The notes under the pieces are model-generated. The model saw nothing but the letters and a program-made list of their open reading frames with translations. It did not search any database and was not told the DNA's origin. 64,000 nucleotides of DNA from Loktanella sp. M215 (GTDB lineage: Bacteria; Pseudomonadota; Alphaproteobacteria; Rhodobacterales; Rhodobacteraceae), in assembly GCF_021735925.1 (NCBI RefSeq), contig NZ_WMEA01000001.1:471501-535500 (forward strand). Reading direction: 5' to 3'. Of the stretch, positions 1-9,605 are shown piece by piece (the stretch's first letter is position 1; each line of letters starts with the position of its first letter). Both the position numbers and the translations under genes were made by a program.

Positions 1-3
1 GCG

Positions 4-201
4 TCAGCTGCCGAAGAACGTCAGGATGAACTGCAGGCCCTGACGGATCACCAGATCGACGATGCTGAAAAACGTCGCCATCAGCGCCGCCATGATGAAC
101 ACCATCACCGTCGTCAGAACGACCTCGCGCCGCGTGGGCCACACGACCTTGGCGATTTCTGCACGGGTCTCGTTGATGAACTTGACGGGATTGGTGGCCA
201 T
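4..201 (-). CDS. secE: Preprotein translocase subunit SecE
   Basis: This 65-residue protein is the small essential subunit that clamps SecY in the inner-membrane Sec translocon. The N-terminal half is a charged amphipathic stretch ending in the family motif KVVWPTRREV (about residues 18-27), and a single membrane span follows at about 29-55. That is the one-span form usual outside enterobacteria. I chose the ATG at 201 because GGAAGGA lies 7 nt upstream; longer in-frame starts add residues the family lacks. On the minus strand it follows the sulfotransferase-like gene, and nusG would be expected just beyond the window edge. Confidence 0.95.
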   Translation of the reverse strand: MATNPVKFINETRAEIAKVVWPTRREVVLTTVMVFIMAALMATFFSIVDLVIRQGLQFILTFFGS

Positions 202-264
202 GGCTGCGTCCTTCCGGGGTGACGTGGCGGACATACGGCCTCTGCCCGTCGGTTTCAAGCCCGC

Positions 265-1185
265 TTAGCCAAGGGGGGCAGGTCGCAACAGGGTGACGCC
301 CGGCATCTGCGCGATCTCCGCCACCTGGACGGCATAGAATTCGGCGGATAGCGCACGTTCTTCGGCATCGAAACCATCATGGGCGGGGGTGTCAGGCCCG
401 ACCGGAAACCTGTCACGCGCCTGCTGCACGATCGGCCCGTCGGCACCGGCAGCCTTCAACTCCAGCGCGCAGGCCACCGCGGCCGCCGACAGACCCGGAT
501 TGACGACCCGCGCGACCGGGCGGATCGGACCGACCCCTGCCCCCAGCAACGCCGCGACAACGGGATCGAACAGGCGATGGTAATCCTCGTGGCGCCACAC
601 GGTCAGACTGGCGACGCCGGGCGCCTGACGCAGGCGGCGCACCAGATCGACCCAGTCGATATGCGCCAATGGATTGCGGCGCTTGAAATTCTCCATCGCG
701 ACGCCGGACCCTGCCTGCAACACCAGCCCGTACGCTGAATTGAGAAAGCTGGCGGGATCCCGAATACCGATGCACAGGTCGATTCCCCTATCCGGCGCGA
801 TGCAGGCCGCCAGCGCCGACAGCCGGTCCGCCGCATCCGGATACAGCGGCACGGGCATGCTGTGGAACGGCCCGGCATAGCGGCGGTCGAACAGCGCACC
901 GATGAAGTTTTCCTCTGACAGCACCAGCCGCGTGCCACCGTCCAGCATTTCTGCCAGCACCTCCGATGCCGGCCGCAGGTCGGCCACGGATTTGCGCGGG
1001 TTGAAGTGCAGGTTGAACCGCGCCTCGATCCGCGTGCCGGGCTGGCGCAGGGCGGGCGGACCAAAGAATCGCACGCCGGCGGCTTCGACATGGCGGCGCG
1101 CGCCGTGGATGGAATGTTGCAGATGCGTCGTCGCGGTCTTGTGCGCGCCGACGTGAAACACGATCTTAACGGACACATCAGACAT
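265..1185 (-). CDS. Sulfotransferase-like P-loop protein
   Basis: The protein has about 306 residues and is not assigned to a named enzyme. Its first strand and loop, KIVFHVGAHKTATTHLQ, resembles the 5'-phosphosulfate-binding loop of sulfotransferase-fold proteins, and LVLSEENFIG further on also resembles that group. Substrate is unknown. Two ATG starts are possible, at 1203 and 1185; I prefer 1185, which puts the P-loop close to the N-terminus, but neither has a good ribosome-binding site. The gene lies directly behind tRNA-Trp and ahead of secE, splitting an arrangement usually tight in alphaproteobacteria, so it is probably an accessory insertion. It may be read from the tRNA promoter. Confidence 0.6.
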   Translation of the reverse strand: MSDVSVKIVFHVGAHKTATTHLQHSIHGARRHVEAAGVRFFGPPALRQPGTRIEARFNLHFNPRKSVADLRPASEVLAEMLDGGTRLVLSEENFIGALFDRRYAGPFHSMPVPLYPDAADRLSALAACIAPDRGIDLCIGIRDPASFLNSAYGLVLQAGSGVAMENFKRRNPLAHIDWVDLVRRLRQAPGVASLTVWRHEDYHRLFDPVVAALLGAGVGPIRPVARVVNPGLSAAAVACALELKAAGADGPIVQQARDRFPVGPDTPAHDGFDAEERALSAEFYAVQVAEIAQMPGVTLLRPAPLG

Positions 1186-1217
1186 GCGACGGGACCGTGT
1201 CATAAGAATTGGGAAAC

Positions 1218-1293
1218 TGGCAGGGGCACACAGACTCGAACTGTGGGCCTACGGTTTTGGAGACCGTCGCTCTACCAACTGAGCTATACCCCT
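1218..1293 (-). tRNA. tRNA-Trp (anticodon CCA)
   Basis: The minus strand folds as a 76-nt tRNA with the acceptor arm AGGGGTA pairing to TGCCCCT, the D-arm AGCTCAGTTGGTAGAGC, the anticodon loop CTCCAAA giving anticodon CCA (Trp), and the T-arm with GTTCGAGTC. The terminal CCA is encoded. Proximity to secE and tuf is the usual alphaproteobacterial setting for trpT. Confidence 0.97.
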
Positions 1294-1362
1294 GCATCGT
1301 GGCGTCGGATTAACGGAAGCCCGCGGCGGGATCAAGTCCCTCCGCACGGTTTCGGTGCAGCT

Positions 1363-2331
1363 TCATGGTTTCGTCCGCGTCAGACCCGTCGCCTGCGCAT
1401 GAGAGATATCGACCTCGCGCTGGCCCGCCTGCACCGCATCGCGCCAGCCCGCGTTGTTGATGACCGTGTCGGGCCGGGCGGCCTCCTTGTCATAGAAGGC
1501 CAGCAGCGCCTCGACCGTATGCCACTGCGAGTATTCGTGCAGCAGACGGTCGGCGAGCCATTTGACCGGCAACTTCAACAGCGTGTCGGCTTTCTGGTAG
1601 TGATAGCAGACGACCTGCCGGATGGCCTGATCGCTGATCTTGCCGGCCTTGTTCCATTTCACGTCGATCATGTTCAGCCGCAGCCCCGCCCGTTCGACCG
1701 CGACCGGCAAAGAGATCTGGTCCAGCGTCGGATAAATCCCGCGGGCCAGACGCCGCCGTTCGATCGCCAGCGCCGTATCGCGCCAGAGTTCACCAAAGTG
1801 CGATCCCATGTAGGTCACGTAACCGGCCGAGATCGAGGGCATGGTGAACGACTGGTCGGGCCGCGACATGCGCCCGCGCGGCAGGGACAGACCCACGCTT
1901 TCATAGGCCGGCACCCAGTCCTGCGGCGTGTTGCCCCACATCCAGTTGCCCGTGGGCCTGCCAGACACCGCCCCCGGCACCAGCGTTTCCGACAGCAGCG
2001 CGGGCTGCAGCATGAACATGTCCGTATCAAACAGGATCGTCGCCGGTTCCGCCCGGGGTGCGGCACAGGCGTAAAGCTTGTTGCCCTGCGGATAGATGAC
2101 CTCGAACCCCGGATCGATCTCGTCCAGCGTGACGCCATTCGCCTTGAAGAAGGCCAGCGTCGCCGGATGCAGCTGGTCGATCAACGCGGCGCGGCAATAT
2201 CCGTAAAGCCGGATGTCATCACCGGCAAAGGCCCGCAACGACGCCGCCAGCAACACGGCGGGCCATTCGTAGGCCCCCGGCTCGACCATGAAAACGGCGG
2301 CGATGGGCATCTGGGCATGGTGGGACGGCAT
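1363..2331 (-). CDS. Glycosyltransferase-like (nucleotide-diphosphosugar transferase fold) protein
   Basis: A 322-residue soluble protein with no signal peptide. The N-terminal strand (IAAVFMVEPGAYEWPAVLL) and the DxD-like motif ILFDTDMFML at about residues 98-107 suggest a GT-A fold that binds a nucleotide sugar through a metal. The ATG at 2331 has a GGAG element just upstream. It lies between tRNA-Trp and the divergent DUF892 gene and, with the sulfotransferase-like gene, widens the usual tuf-trpT-secE interval. Sugar donor and acceptor cannot be read from sequence. Fold assignment is moderately sure, function is not. Confidence 0.55.
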   Translation of the reverse strand: MPSHHAQMPIAAVFMVEPGAYEWPAVLLAASLRAFAGDDIRLYGYCRAALIDQLHPATLAFFKANGVTLDEIDPGFEVIYPQGNKLYACAAPRAEPATILFDTDMFMLQPALLSETLVPGAVSGRPTGNWMWGNTPQDWVPAYESVGLSLPRGRMSRPDQSFTMPSISAGYVTYMGSHFGELWRDTALAIERRRLARGIYPTLDQISLPVAVERAGLRLNMIDVKWNKAGKISDQAIRQVVCYHYQKADTLLKLPVKWLADRLLHEYSQWHTVEALLAFYDKEAARPDTVINNAGWRDAVQAGQREVDISHAQATGLTRTKP

Positions 2332-2417
2332 GGAGGCTCCAACACTTCTGGCCCTACCCTAGCGGTCCAACACGTCGCGAAAAGGGCAAAAAGGCGGCGA
2401 TGTCACCCGACGGTCAC

Positions 2418-2442
2418 GGAACAATGCAGCAGCCGTTCCGTT
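2418..2442 (+). promoter_or_regulatory. Candidate sigma-EcfG promoter of the DUF892 gene
   Basis: GGAAC (2418-2422), 16 nt, then CGTT (2439-2442) exactly matches the GGAAC-N16/17-CGTT consensus of the alphaproteobacterial general stress sigma factor EcfG. It ends 40 nt before the ATG of a stress-type protein. Whether this strain has EcfG is not visible here. Confidence 0.6.
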
Positions 2443-2481
2443 AGAACCCCAAGCAGATTGCAATAGAAAAGGAAGATCGAC

Positions 2482-2979
2482 ATGGCCATGAATTCCCTCA
2501 AGGACATCTACCTCGACCAGCTTCAGGACATCTGGAGCGCCAATACTCAATCCATGGCGGTCGTGAACGAGCTGGGTCGCGCCGCGCAGGACAAAGACCT
2601 GTCCGAAGCCCTGATCGACGGTGCCAACGGCATCAACGACGGTATCAACGAGATTGCGAAACTGTGCAGCGATCATGGCATCGCCCCCAATGCAGAACAC
2701 TGCAAGGGCATGGAAGGCCTCGTGAAAGAAGCCCGCGCCCACGGTCTGTCGGACGAGATCACCGACGCCGACGTGCGCGACGCGGCCATCATTCCGCAGT
2801 ATCAGCGCATGGTCCACTACGCGCTGGCCGGCTACGGCACGCTGGTCGCCTTTGCCAACCGTCTGGGCCTCGACGGCGATGCGGCGGTGCTGCAGAAGTG
2901 CCTTGATCACACCTATGACGGCGATCGCCGCATGACGGAAATCGCGATGAAGGGCGGCGTGAACAAGGACGCCGCGTAA
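2482..2979 (+). CDS. DUF892 (YciE/YciF) ferritin-like protein
   Basis: The 165-residue protein begins MAMNSLKDIYLDQLQDIWSA, the opening typical of DUF892/YciF proteins, whose fold is a four-helix ferritin-like bundle. It is all-helical in character with no membrane segment. Family members are stress-induced; exact activity is unsettled. The start is backed by AAAAGGAAG about 8 nt upstream. A perfect EcfG-type promoter precedes it and a strong terminator follows, so it is a single-gene unit, probably under general stress control. The family call is firm, the metal-binding role is inference. Confidence 0.85.
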   Translation: MAMNSLKDIYLDQLQDIWSANTQSMAVVNELGRAAQDKDLSEALIDGANGINDGINEIAKLCSDHGIAPNAEHCKGMEGLVKEARAHGLSDEITDADVRDAAIIPQYQRMVHYALAGYGTLVAFANRLGLDGDAAVLQKCLDHTYDGDRRMTEIAMKGGVNKDAA

Positions 2980-3001
2980 ACATCCGGAATTGGATCGGAG
3001 G

Positions 3002-3030
3002 AGCCCGCGCCATCTGGCGCGGGCTTTTTT
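3002..3030 (+). terminator. Rho-independent terminator after the DUF892 gene
   Basis: A perfect 10-bp stem (AGCCCGCGCC with GGCGCGGGCT) with loop ATCT is followed by a run of T. It starts 22 nt after the stop codon. Confidence 0.92.
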
Positions 3031-3070
3031 GTGTCGCACGCGAGGCCACCCTGCGCGGATACATGTCAAA

Positions 3071-3104
3071 AACATAATGTTTCGCATGCGATACATATTA
3101 TGTT
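3071..3104. repeat. AT-rich imperfect dyad in the DUF892-tuf intergenic region
   Basis: The 334-nt gap 3031-3364 holds no gene. In it AACATAAT (3071-3078) pairs with ATTATGTT (3097-3104) around the palindrome CGCATGCG (3083-3090), giving a roughly 34-bp imperfect palindrome. The stretch 3060-3130 is far richer in A and T than its surroundings. Function is unknown; it could be an operator or a remnant. Confidence 0.4.
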
Positions 3105-3245
3105 AATTGAATACAATAAGTTAGAATTCATGAACGACGGGTAAAGGCATCCCTCTTTTACCGAGAGAACGGGCCGCTTCGACGCACGATCCGAGGCGTC
3201 ACCGTCACGCTGTGCTCATCATCGTGAAGATCATGTTAAAACGAG

Positions 3246-3275
3246 AAAGGCCGCCTCCTTTCGGAAGCGGCCTTT
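3246..3275 (-). terminator. Terminator of tuf
   Basis: Read on the minus strand, AAAGGCCGC and GCGGCCTTT form a perfect 9-bp stem with a 12-nt loop, followed by CTCGTTTT. It lies about 90 nt beyond the tuf stop codon. Confidence 0.75.
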
Positions 3276-3300
3276 GTAGCACCTAGCTTGGCACGCTGTG

Positions 3301-3340
3301 GGACATTGTCATGGTTTGCAAGCAAACCACTGCCATGTCC
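3301..3340. repeat. Nested inverted repeat just downstream of tuf
   Basis: TGGTTTGC (3312-3319) and GCAAACCA (3322-3329) form a perfect 8-bp stem with a 2-nt spacer. GGACAT (3301-3306) and ATGTCC (3335-3340) can extend the pairing. It begins 25 nt past the tuf stop and could stabilise the tuf mRNA 3' end. It has no T-run. Confidence 0.5.
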
Positions 3341-3364
3341 CACGCGCCAAATTCGCAAAGCGAA

Positions 3365-4540
<1,176 letters not shown>

Positions 4541-4653
4541 GACAGGCCCCCTTGAATAATGCGGGGTCGGTGGACCCCGTATGAAGCATCGCGGGCGATG
4601 TATGGCGGATCGGGGCGGAAATCAACCCGTCAGTTGCGCCCCGGTGCATCGCA

Positions 4654-6993
4654 CTACTCGAAGCGGTTCGACTTGGGGAATCCGTGCGGTGCGCGTTTCC
4701 CGACGCCGCCGCGGGCGGCCTTCCATTCGGTCAGATCCGCCTCGGTCCGGGTCTTGCCGCCGCCCATCGTCCAGGACAGGCCGGTGGCCCAGTCGAAGGT
4801 CGTCACGTCGCCCAGACCGCCGTCGAGTTCCAGCGTGCCCTGACGCCCGATCACCTTGCGATACTTTTGCAGGCGCACGCCCTTGCCACGGCCCATTTCG
4901 GGCAGTTCGTCCAGTGCGAAGACCAGAAAGCGGCCGTTTTCGCTGACGATGGCGACGTGATCGCCGGTGACGCGGCGGACGACCTTGGCCGCACCGTCCT
5001 TGACGTTCAGCACCTGCTTGCCCGCGCGGGTCTGCGCGATCACGTCATCCTCTGGCACCACGAAACCGTCGCCTTCGCTGGACGCGACCAGCAGTCTGGC
5101 ACCGGGGCGGTGGATCAGGATGTCGACGATCTGCGCCTCGTTCGGCAGGTCGACCATCAGGCGCAGGGGTTCACCCATGCCGCGCCCGCCGGGCAGCGTG
5201 CTGGCCTGCACGGTGTAGAAGCGCCCGTTCGAGCCGAAGACCAGCAGTTTGTCCGTGGTTTCAGCGTGGAAGGCAAAGCGCGGGCCGTCGCCGTCCTTGA
5301 ACTTGATGTCGCGGTCGAGCGGGATGTGCCCGGTCATCGCGCGGATCCAGCCCATCTGGGAACAGACCACGGTGATCGGTTCGCGGGCGATCATCGCCTC
5401 GAGCGGGACATCGGCGACTTCGCCGGCTTCCGCGAATGTCGTGCGGCGCGCACCACCGGGGCTGTCCTTGCCAAATTGTTTGCGGGTCTCGCGTAGTTGC
5501 TCGGCGATGCGTTTCCACTGCAGGCTGTCGTCGTCCAGCAGATCCTCGATCCCGGCGCGTTCCTCCATCAGGGCGTCGCGCTCGGCGATCAGTTCAAGCT
5601 CTTCCAGACGGCGCAAGGACCGCAGGCGCATGTTCAGGATCGCTTCGGCCTGCACGTCGGACAGGCTGACCTCTGGGTCGCCGTCTTTGCGCGGCGAGAC
5701 GTAGTCCTTTTCGTTGACCGCGCGGACGTGGGGCAGTGCCCAGTCCTCGGCCATCAGGGCGCGTTTGGGGTCGTCGTCGTAGCGGATGATGTCGATCACC
5801 CGGTCCAGATTGAGGAAGGCGATGATGAAGCCTTCGAGCACTTCCAGCCGGTGGTCGATCTTTTCCAGCCGGAACTGCGAGCGGCGCAGGAGCACCTCGC
5901 GGCGGTGGTCGAGGAAGGCGCGCAGGACTTCCTTGACGCTGCATACCTTGGGCGTGAGGCCGTCGATCAGGACGTTCAGGTTCAGGCTGAAGCGGATTTC
6001 CAGATCGGAATTGCGGAACAGCATCCCCATCATGACTTCGGGATCGACCGTCTTGGCCCGGGGTTCCAGCACGATGCGGACGTCATCGGCGGATTCGTCG
6101 CGCACGTCGGCCAGAAGGGGGACCTTCTTGGTCTGCACGATCTCTGCCAGCTTCTCGATCAGGCGGGATTTCGGGACCTGATAGGGGATTTCGGTGACGA
6201 CGACCTGCCACTGGCCGCGACCGAGGTCCTCGACCTCATACCTTGCACGCAGGCGGATGCTGCCGCGGCCGGTGCGGTAGGAATCGGCAATGGATTCGGG
6301 CTTTTCGACGATCACGCCGCCGGTCGGGAAATCCGGGCCGGGGATGTATTGCATCAGGGTCTCGTCGCCGGCGTTCGGGGACTTGATCAGATGCAGGCAG
6401 GCGTCGATGAGTTCATGCAGGTTATGGGGCGGGATGTTCGTCGCCATGCCGACGGCGATGCCGCTGCTGCCATTCGCCAGCAGGTTCGGAAAGGCGGCGG
6501 GAAAGACGACGGGTTCTTCCAGCGTGCCGTCGTAGTTCGGGCGGAAGTCGACGGCGTTTTCGGCCAGACCTTCCATCAGCGCCTCGGCGGCGGCGGTCAT
6601 GCGGGCTTCGGTATAGCGGGCGGCGGCGGGGTTGTCGCCGTCGATGTTGCCGAAGTTCCCCTGCCCGTCCACCAGCGGGTAGCGGACGTTGAAATCCTGC
6701 GCGAGGCGCGCCATCGCATCATAGATCGCGGCGTCGCCGTGCGGGTGATAGTTGCCCATCACGTCGCCGGAAATCTTGGCCGATTTGCGGAAACCGCCGT
6801 TCGAGGCCAGCCGCAATTCGCGCATCGCATAGAGGATTCGGCGATGCACCGGCTTCAGACCGTCGCGCGCGTCGGGCAGCGCGCGGTTCATGATCGTGGA
6901 CAGCGCATAGGTCAGATAGCGCTCACCGATGGCATGGCGCAGCGTTTCTGTCACATCATTCGGGTTCGGGATATCGGCGGTATCGTCAGTCAT
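4654..6993 (-). CDS. parC: DNA topoisomerase IV subunit A
   Basis: The 779-residue protein is the DNA-cutting subunit of topoisomerase IV, which decatenates chromosomes with ParE. The breakage-reunion domain starts [20 protein letters not shown] and carries the catalytic tyrosine at Y127 in AAARYTEA. The C-terminal blades after about residue 490 are few and lack a GyrA box, favouring ParC over GyrA. The quinolone-determining segment reads [10 protein letters not shown], so alanine (A88) stands where E. coli ParC has Ser80, and D92 where it has Glu84. It stands upstream of tuf and is transcribed toward it. Confidence 0.95.
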   Translation of the reverse strand: MTDDTADIPNPNDVTETLRHAIGERYLTYALSTIMNRALPDARDGLKPVHRRILYAMRELRLASNGGFRKSAKISGDVMGNYHPHGDAAIYDAMARLAQDFNVRYPLVDGQGNFGNIDGDNPAAARYTEARMTAAAEALMEGLAENAVDFRPNYDGTLEEPVVFPAAFPNLLANGSSGIAVGMATNIPPHNLHELIDACLHLIKSPNAGDETLMQYIPGPDFPTGGVIVEKPESIADSYRTGRGSIRLRARYEVEDLGRGQWQVVVTEIPYQVPKSRLIEKLAEIVQTKKVPLLADVRDESADDVRIVLEPRAKTVDPEVMMGMLFRNSDLEIRFSLNLNVLIDGLTPKVCSVKEVLRAFLDHRREVLLRRSQFRLEKIDHRLEVLEGFIIAFLNLDRVIDIIRYDDDPKRALMAEDWALPHVRAVNEKDYVSPRKDGDPEVSLSDVQAEAILNMRLRSLRRLEELELIAERDALMEERAGIEDLLDDDSLQWKRIAEQLRETRKQFGKDSPGGARRTTFAEAGEVADVPLEAMIAREPITVVCSQMGWIRAMTGHIPLDRDIKFKDGDGPRFAFHAETTDKLLVFGSNGRFYTVQASTLPGGRGMGEPLRLMVDLPNEAQIVDILIHRPGARLLVASSEGDGFVVPEDDVIAQTRAGKQVLNVKDGAAKVVRRVTGDHVAIVSENGRFLVFALDELPEMGRGKGVRLQKYRKVIGRQGTLELDGGLGDVTTFDWATGLSWTMGGGKTRTEADLTEWKAARGGVGKRAPHGFPKSNRFE

Positions 6994-7141
6994 GGGGCCA
7001 AGCCTTAGCGAAGCGGTCCTGTCGCAGCAAGGCGGCTGTGGTTCACCACGCCGCTAAATTTCCCGCCGCGGGAACAAAGAATCACGTTATGGTGTTCCTG
7101 TTGCATCTGCCAAACGCTGCACAACACCGGGGGCCTTGACC

Positions 7142-7720
7142 ATGGGCAAGTTCATCATTGGGACATTCGGGATACTCGCGTGGACATTCTACGTTCTGTC
7201 CGGCGGCGCATCCTTCACGCCTGAAACCCGCGTTGCAGCGGCCGTACCGGCCCAGCCCGTTGCAGAGCAGACGCCGCCCGCAGACGTCGTTGCATTGATC
7301 ACCCCGGTCGCGCCCGAAACGGTCGAGCCCGCACAAGCGCCCGTCGATGTCGATCCTGTGACGATGACACCGCCGCCCGCCATCGAAAGTGCGCAGGATA
7401 CAACGCCGATCGCGGTCTCTGCGACCACGTCTTCCGCGTTCGCGGGGTCTGATACGAATGTCATCGGTATCGCGCCGAGCTTTACGTCCCTTTCGGCCCC
7501 TGCGCCCGCCAGCCCTGACATGACGGCGCTGCGCGAGGTTGCTGGGCGGGCGGTCAACATGAGGGAAGGCCCGGACACCTCTTATGCCGTTCTGGATACC
7601 CTGCCGCAGGGCACCCAGACCGAAGTGATCGAGAGCGACGGCACCGGCTGGGTGCGGGTGCGCGTCGTCGGCACCGGGCAAATGGGCTGGATGGCAGAGC
7701 GGTTGCTGACCAACGGATAA
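7142..7720 (+). CDS. SH3-domain protein with N-terminal membrane anchor
   Basis: About 192 residues. The start is the ATG at 7142; an in-frame TTG at 7136 is less likely. Residues about 4-20 form a hydrophobic segment (IIGTFGILAWTFYVLSGG) that may be an uncleaved anchor or signal. A proline/alanine/threonine-rich linker spans about 25-130. The C-terminal 60 residues are a bacterial SH3 domain with the typical GRAVNMREGPDTSYAVLDTL and GWMAERLL ends. Such domains often bind peptidoglycan, so a periplasmic envelope role is inferred. The gene stands divergent from parC. Confidence 0.75.
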   Translation: MGKFIIGTFGILAWTFYVLSGGASFTPETRVAAAVPAQPVAEQTPPADVVALITPVAPETVEPAQAPVDVDPVTMTPPPAIESAQDTTPIAVSATTSSAFAGSDTNVIGIAPSFTSLSAPAPASPDMTALREVAGRAVNMREGPDTSYAVLDTLPQGTQTEVIESDGTGWVRVRVVGTGQMGWMAERLLTNG

Positions 7721-7760
7721 AGCCGTTGCCGTCCGGGCGCGGTTGCGCCACAGACGCGCC

Positions 7761-8588
7761 ATGACACAAAAAACCGTTCTGATCACAGGCTGCTCTTCCG
7801 GTATCGGCTTTGACGCCGCACATGGGTTGCGCGATGCCGGATGGCGCGTGTTCGCGTCCTGCAGGCAGGCTGCGGATTGCGAGCGGTTGCGCGCCTTGGG
7901 CTTTGACAGCCCCCTGATCGACTATGCCGATCACGATAGCATCACGCGCGGTCTGGCCGAGGTGTTGCAGGCGACCGGCGGCACGCTGGATGCGCTTTAC
8001 AACAACGGTGCCTTTGCCTGTCCGGGTGCGGTCGAGGATCTGCCGCGCGGCGGGCTGGAGGCGATCTTTCAGACCAACCTGTTTGGCGTCCATGACCTGA
8101 CCTGTCAGGTGATCCCGGTGATGCGCGCGCAGGGCCACGGGCGGATCGTGAATTGTTCATCTGTCCTGGGTCTGGTGGGTTACAAATGGCGCGGGGCTTA
8201 CGTGGCGACGAAGTTCGCGCTGGAAGGTCTGACCGACGTGCTGCGGCTGGAGATGCGCGACACGCCGATCAGGATCATCCTGCTGGAACCCGGCCCGATC
8301 ACGTCCCGCATCCGCGAAAACGCGATCCCGCATTTCGAACGCTGGTTCACGCCGGACACCTCTGCCCGGGCTGCGCAATATCCTGACCTGACCAGACGCC
8401 TGTACGAGGGCGGCGGCCCGGACCGGTTCGAACTGCCGGCCAGTGCGGTGACGGCAAAATTGCGCCACGCGCTGGAACATCCACGCCCCAAAGCGCGCTA
8501 TTTCATCACGACGCCCACGTATCTTGCGGCCGCCATGCGGCGTGTGCTGCCGACATGGGCGCTGGATGCGCTGATTTCGCGCAACTGA
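7761..8588 (+). CDS. Short-chain dehydrogenase/reductase
   Basis: A 275-residue classical SDR. The NAD(P)-binding motif TGCSSGIG lies at about residues 10-17 and the catalytic YxxxK is in the segment GAYVATKFAL, with the active-site serine in NCSS. Substrate is unknown. The ATG at 7761 starts directly before the cofactor strand; the upstream in-frame TTG at 7743 only adds residues without family support. It stands 40 nt after the SH3 gene on the same strand and may be co-transcribed with it. An oxidoreductase of lipids or carbonyls is a reasonable guess only. Confidence 0.85.
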   Translation: MTQKTVLITGCSSGIGFDAAHGLRDAGWRVFASCRQAADCERLRALGFDSPLIDYADHDSITRGLAEVLQATGGTLDALYNNGAFACPGAVEDLPRGGLEAIFQTNLFGVHDLTCQVIPVMRAQGHGRIVNCSSVLGLVGYKWRGAYVATKFALEGLTDVLRLEMRDTPIRIILLEPGPITSRIRENAIPHFERWFTPDTSARAAQYPDLTRRLYEGGGPDRFELPASAVTAKLRHALEHPRPKARYFITTPTYLAAAMRRVLPTWALDALISRN

Positions 8589-8649
8589 CCGGGGCTGGCC
8601 TTTGCGCGACCCTCTGCTATGTCGGCAGAGAGTTTGCACCGGGGGGCAT

Positions 8650-8850
8650 ATGGCCAACGATCCACTTTTCATTCTGGTCGCCATCGCCTGCCTTGCGGTG
8701 CTGGCGGTCCTGTTGCTGGGCATCGGCAGCTTTGGCAAAGGCGGTGAATACAACCGCAAGAACGCCAACAAGATCATGCGCTGGCGGATCGGCCTGCAGG
8801 CCGTGGCCATCGCGCTGATCCTTCTGTTCGTCTACCTGAGAGGAAACTGA
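8650..8850 (+). CDS. Small twin-transmembrane protein
   Basis: The 66-residue protein has two predicted membrane helices (about residues 6-25 and 46-63) joined by a short basic loop GEYNRKNANKIMRWR. This matches a small twin-transmembrane family common in Rhodobacterales, related in layout to HIG1-type proteins. The ATG at 8650 gives the shortest sensible start; GGGGGG precedes it. It stops 3 nt before the adenosyltransferase start, so the two are surely co-transcribed. A link to respiration is possible, given the etf genes downstream, but is inference. Confidence 0.75.
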   Translation: MANDPLFILVAIACLAVLAVLLLGIGSFGKGGEYNRKNANKIMRWRIGLQAVAIALILLFVYLRGN

Positions 8851-8853
8851 GCC

Positions 8854-9426
8854 ATGGTCGTGCTGAACAAGATCTATACCCGGACCGGCGACGCCGGTGA
8901 CACCGCGCTTGGCAATGGCAGCCGCGTCAAGAAATACGACGACCGGGTCAATGCCTACGGCACCGTGGACGAGACGAATGCGACGGTGGGTCTGGCCCGG
9001 TTGCACGCTGACGGTGAGATGGATGCGCAGCTGGCGATGATCCAGAACGACCTGTTCGATCTGGGCGCAGACCTGTGCCGGCCCGACATGGCCGCGGACG
9101 CCACGGCGGAATATCCGCCGCTGCGGATGACCGGGGCGCAGGTCGACCGGCTGGAACGCGAGATCGACGCGATGACGCAGGCAGTCGAGCCATTGCGCAG
9201 TTTCGTGTTGCCGGGCGGATCGGCGCTGTCGGCGCATCTGCACCTGTGCCGCACGGTGTCGCGCCGGGCAGAGCGTCTGTGTGTCGCACTCGCCGCCCAT
9301 GACGACGTGAATCCGGCAGCACTGAAATACCTCAACCGGTTGTCGGACTGGTTCTTTCAGGCCAGCCGGATCGCCAATGACGACGGGCGGGCCGACGTTT
9401 TGTGGGTTCCGGGGGCGAACCGCTGA
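8854..9426 (+). CDS. Cob(I)yrinic acid a,c-diamide adenosyltransferase (PduO type)
   Basis: A 190-residue enzyme that transfers the adenosyl group of ATP to cob(I)alamin to make coenzyme B12. The PduO-type ATP-binding N-terminus TRTGDAGDTALGNG (about residues 9-22) and the helical motif with SRRAERLCVAL near residue 145 are clear. Adenosylcobalamin would serve methylmalonyl-CoA and ethylmalonyl-CoA mutases, fitting the ethylmalonyl-CoA pathway gene mcd elsewhere in the window. It follows the twin-transmembrane gene by 3 nt and precedes etfBA by about 180 nt. Confidence 0.92.
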   Translation: MVVLNKIYTRTGDAGDTALGNGSRVKKYDDRVNAYGTVDETNATVGLARLHADGEMDAQLAMIQNDLFDLGADLCRPDMAADATAEYPPLRMTGAQVDRLEREIDAMTQAVEPLRSFVLPGGSALSAHLHLCRTVSRRAERLCVALAAHDDVNPAALKYLNRLSDWFFQASRIANDDGRADVLWVPGANR

Positions 9427-9483
9427 AAGCGGCGGGGCGTCCAGTGGACGGCCCGGTCCCCGGAAGCAAGAACCGCTGATCCG

Positions 9484-9493
9484 TTAGCGCTAA
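9484..9493. promoter_or_regulatory. TTAGCGCTAA palindrome upstream of etfBA
   Basis: A perfect 10-bp palindrome with a central GCGC lies about 110 nt before etfB. It resembles LacI-family operators (TGTTAGCGCTAACA type). Two related TTGCGCTAAC words precede pckA. The regulator is unknown. I see no other feature in the 179-nt gap 9427-9605. Confidence 0.35.
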
Positions 9494-9605
9494 ACCGGGC
9501 GCCATGTCGCGGGACGCCACGTTCCGGCGGTTTTGCCCTGTTGCCTTTCACGCCTCGTTGCTATCTCAAAAGGCGAGATTTGAAAAAGCATGGGAGTGAT
9601 GCGCG

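Noticed and set aside
202..1293. A genomic island at tRNA-Trp
   Set aside because: No integrase, no repeat of the tRNA 3' end and no base-composition break; only the odd gene order remains, reported as a finding.
1006..2466. A 486-codon plus-strand frame over tRNA-Trp and the glycosyltransferase-like gene
   Set aside because: It runs through a tRNA and opposite a gene with a better start and motif; no ribosome-binding site.
4562..4579. Hairpin in the parC-tuf gap as a terminator
   Set aside because: No T-run follows on the minus strand; it lies within the tuf leader, so I treat it only as a leader hairpin.
5497..7008. A 503-codon plus-strand frame opposite parC
   Set aside because: parC has full family motifs on the minus strand; this frame is its antisense shadow.
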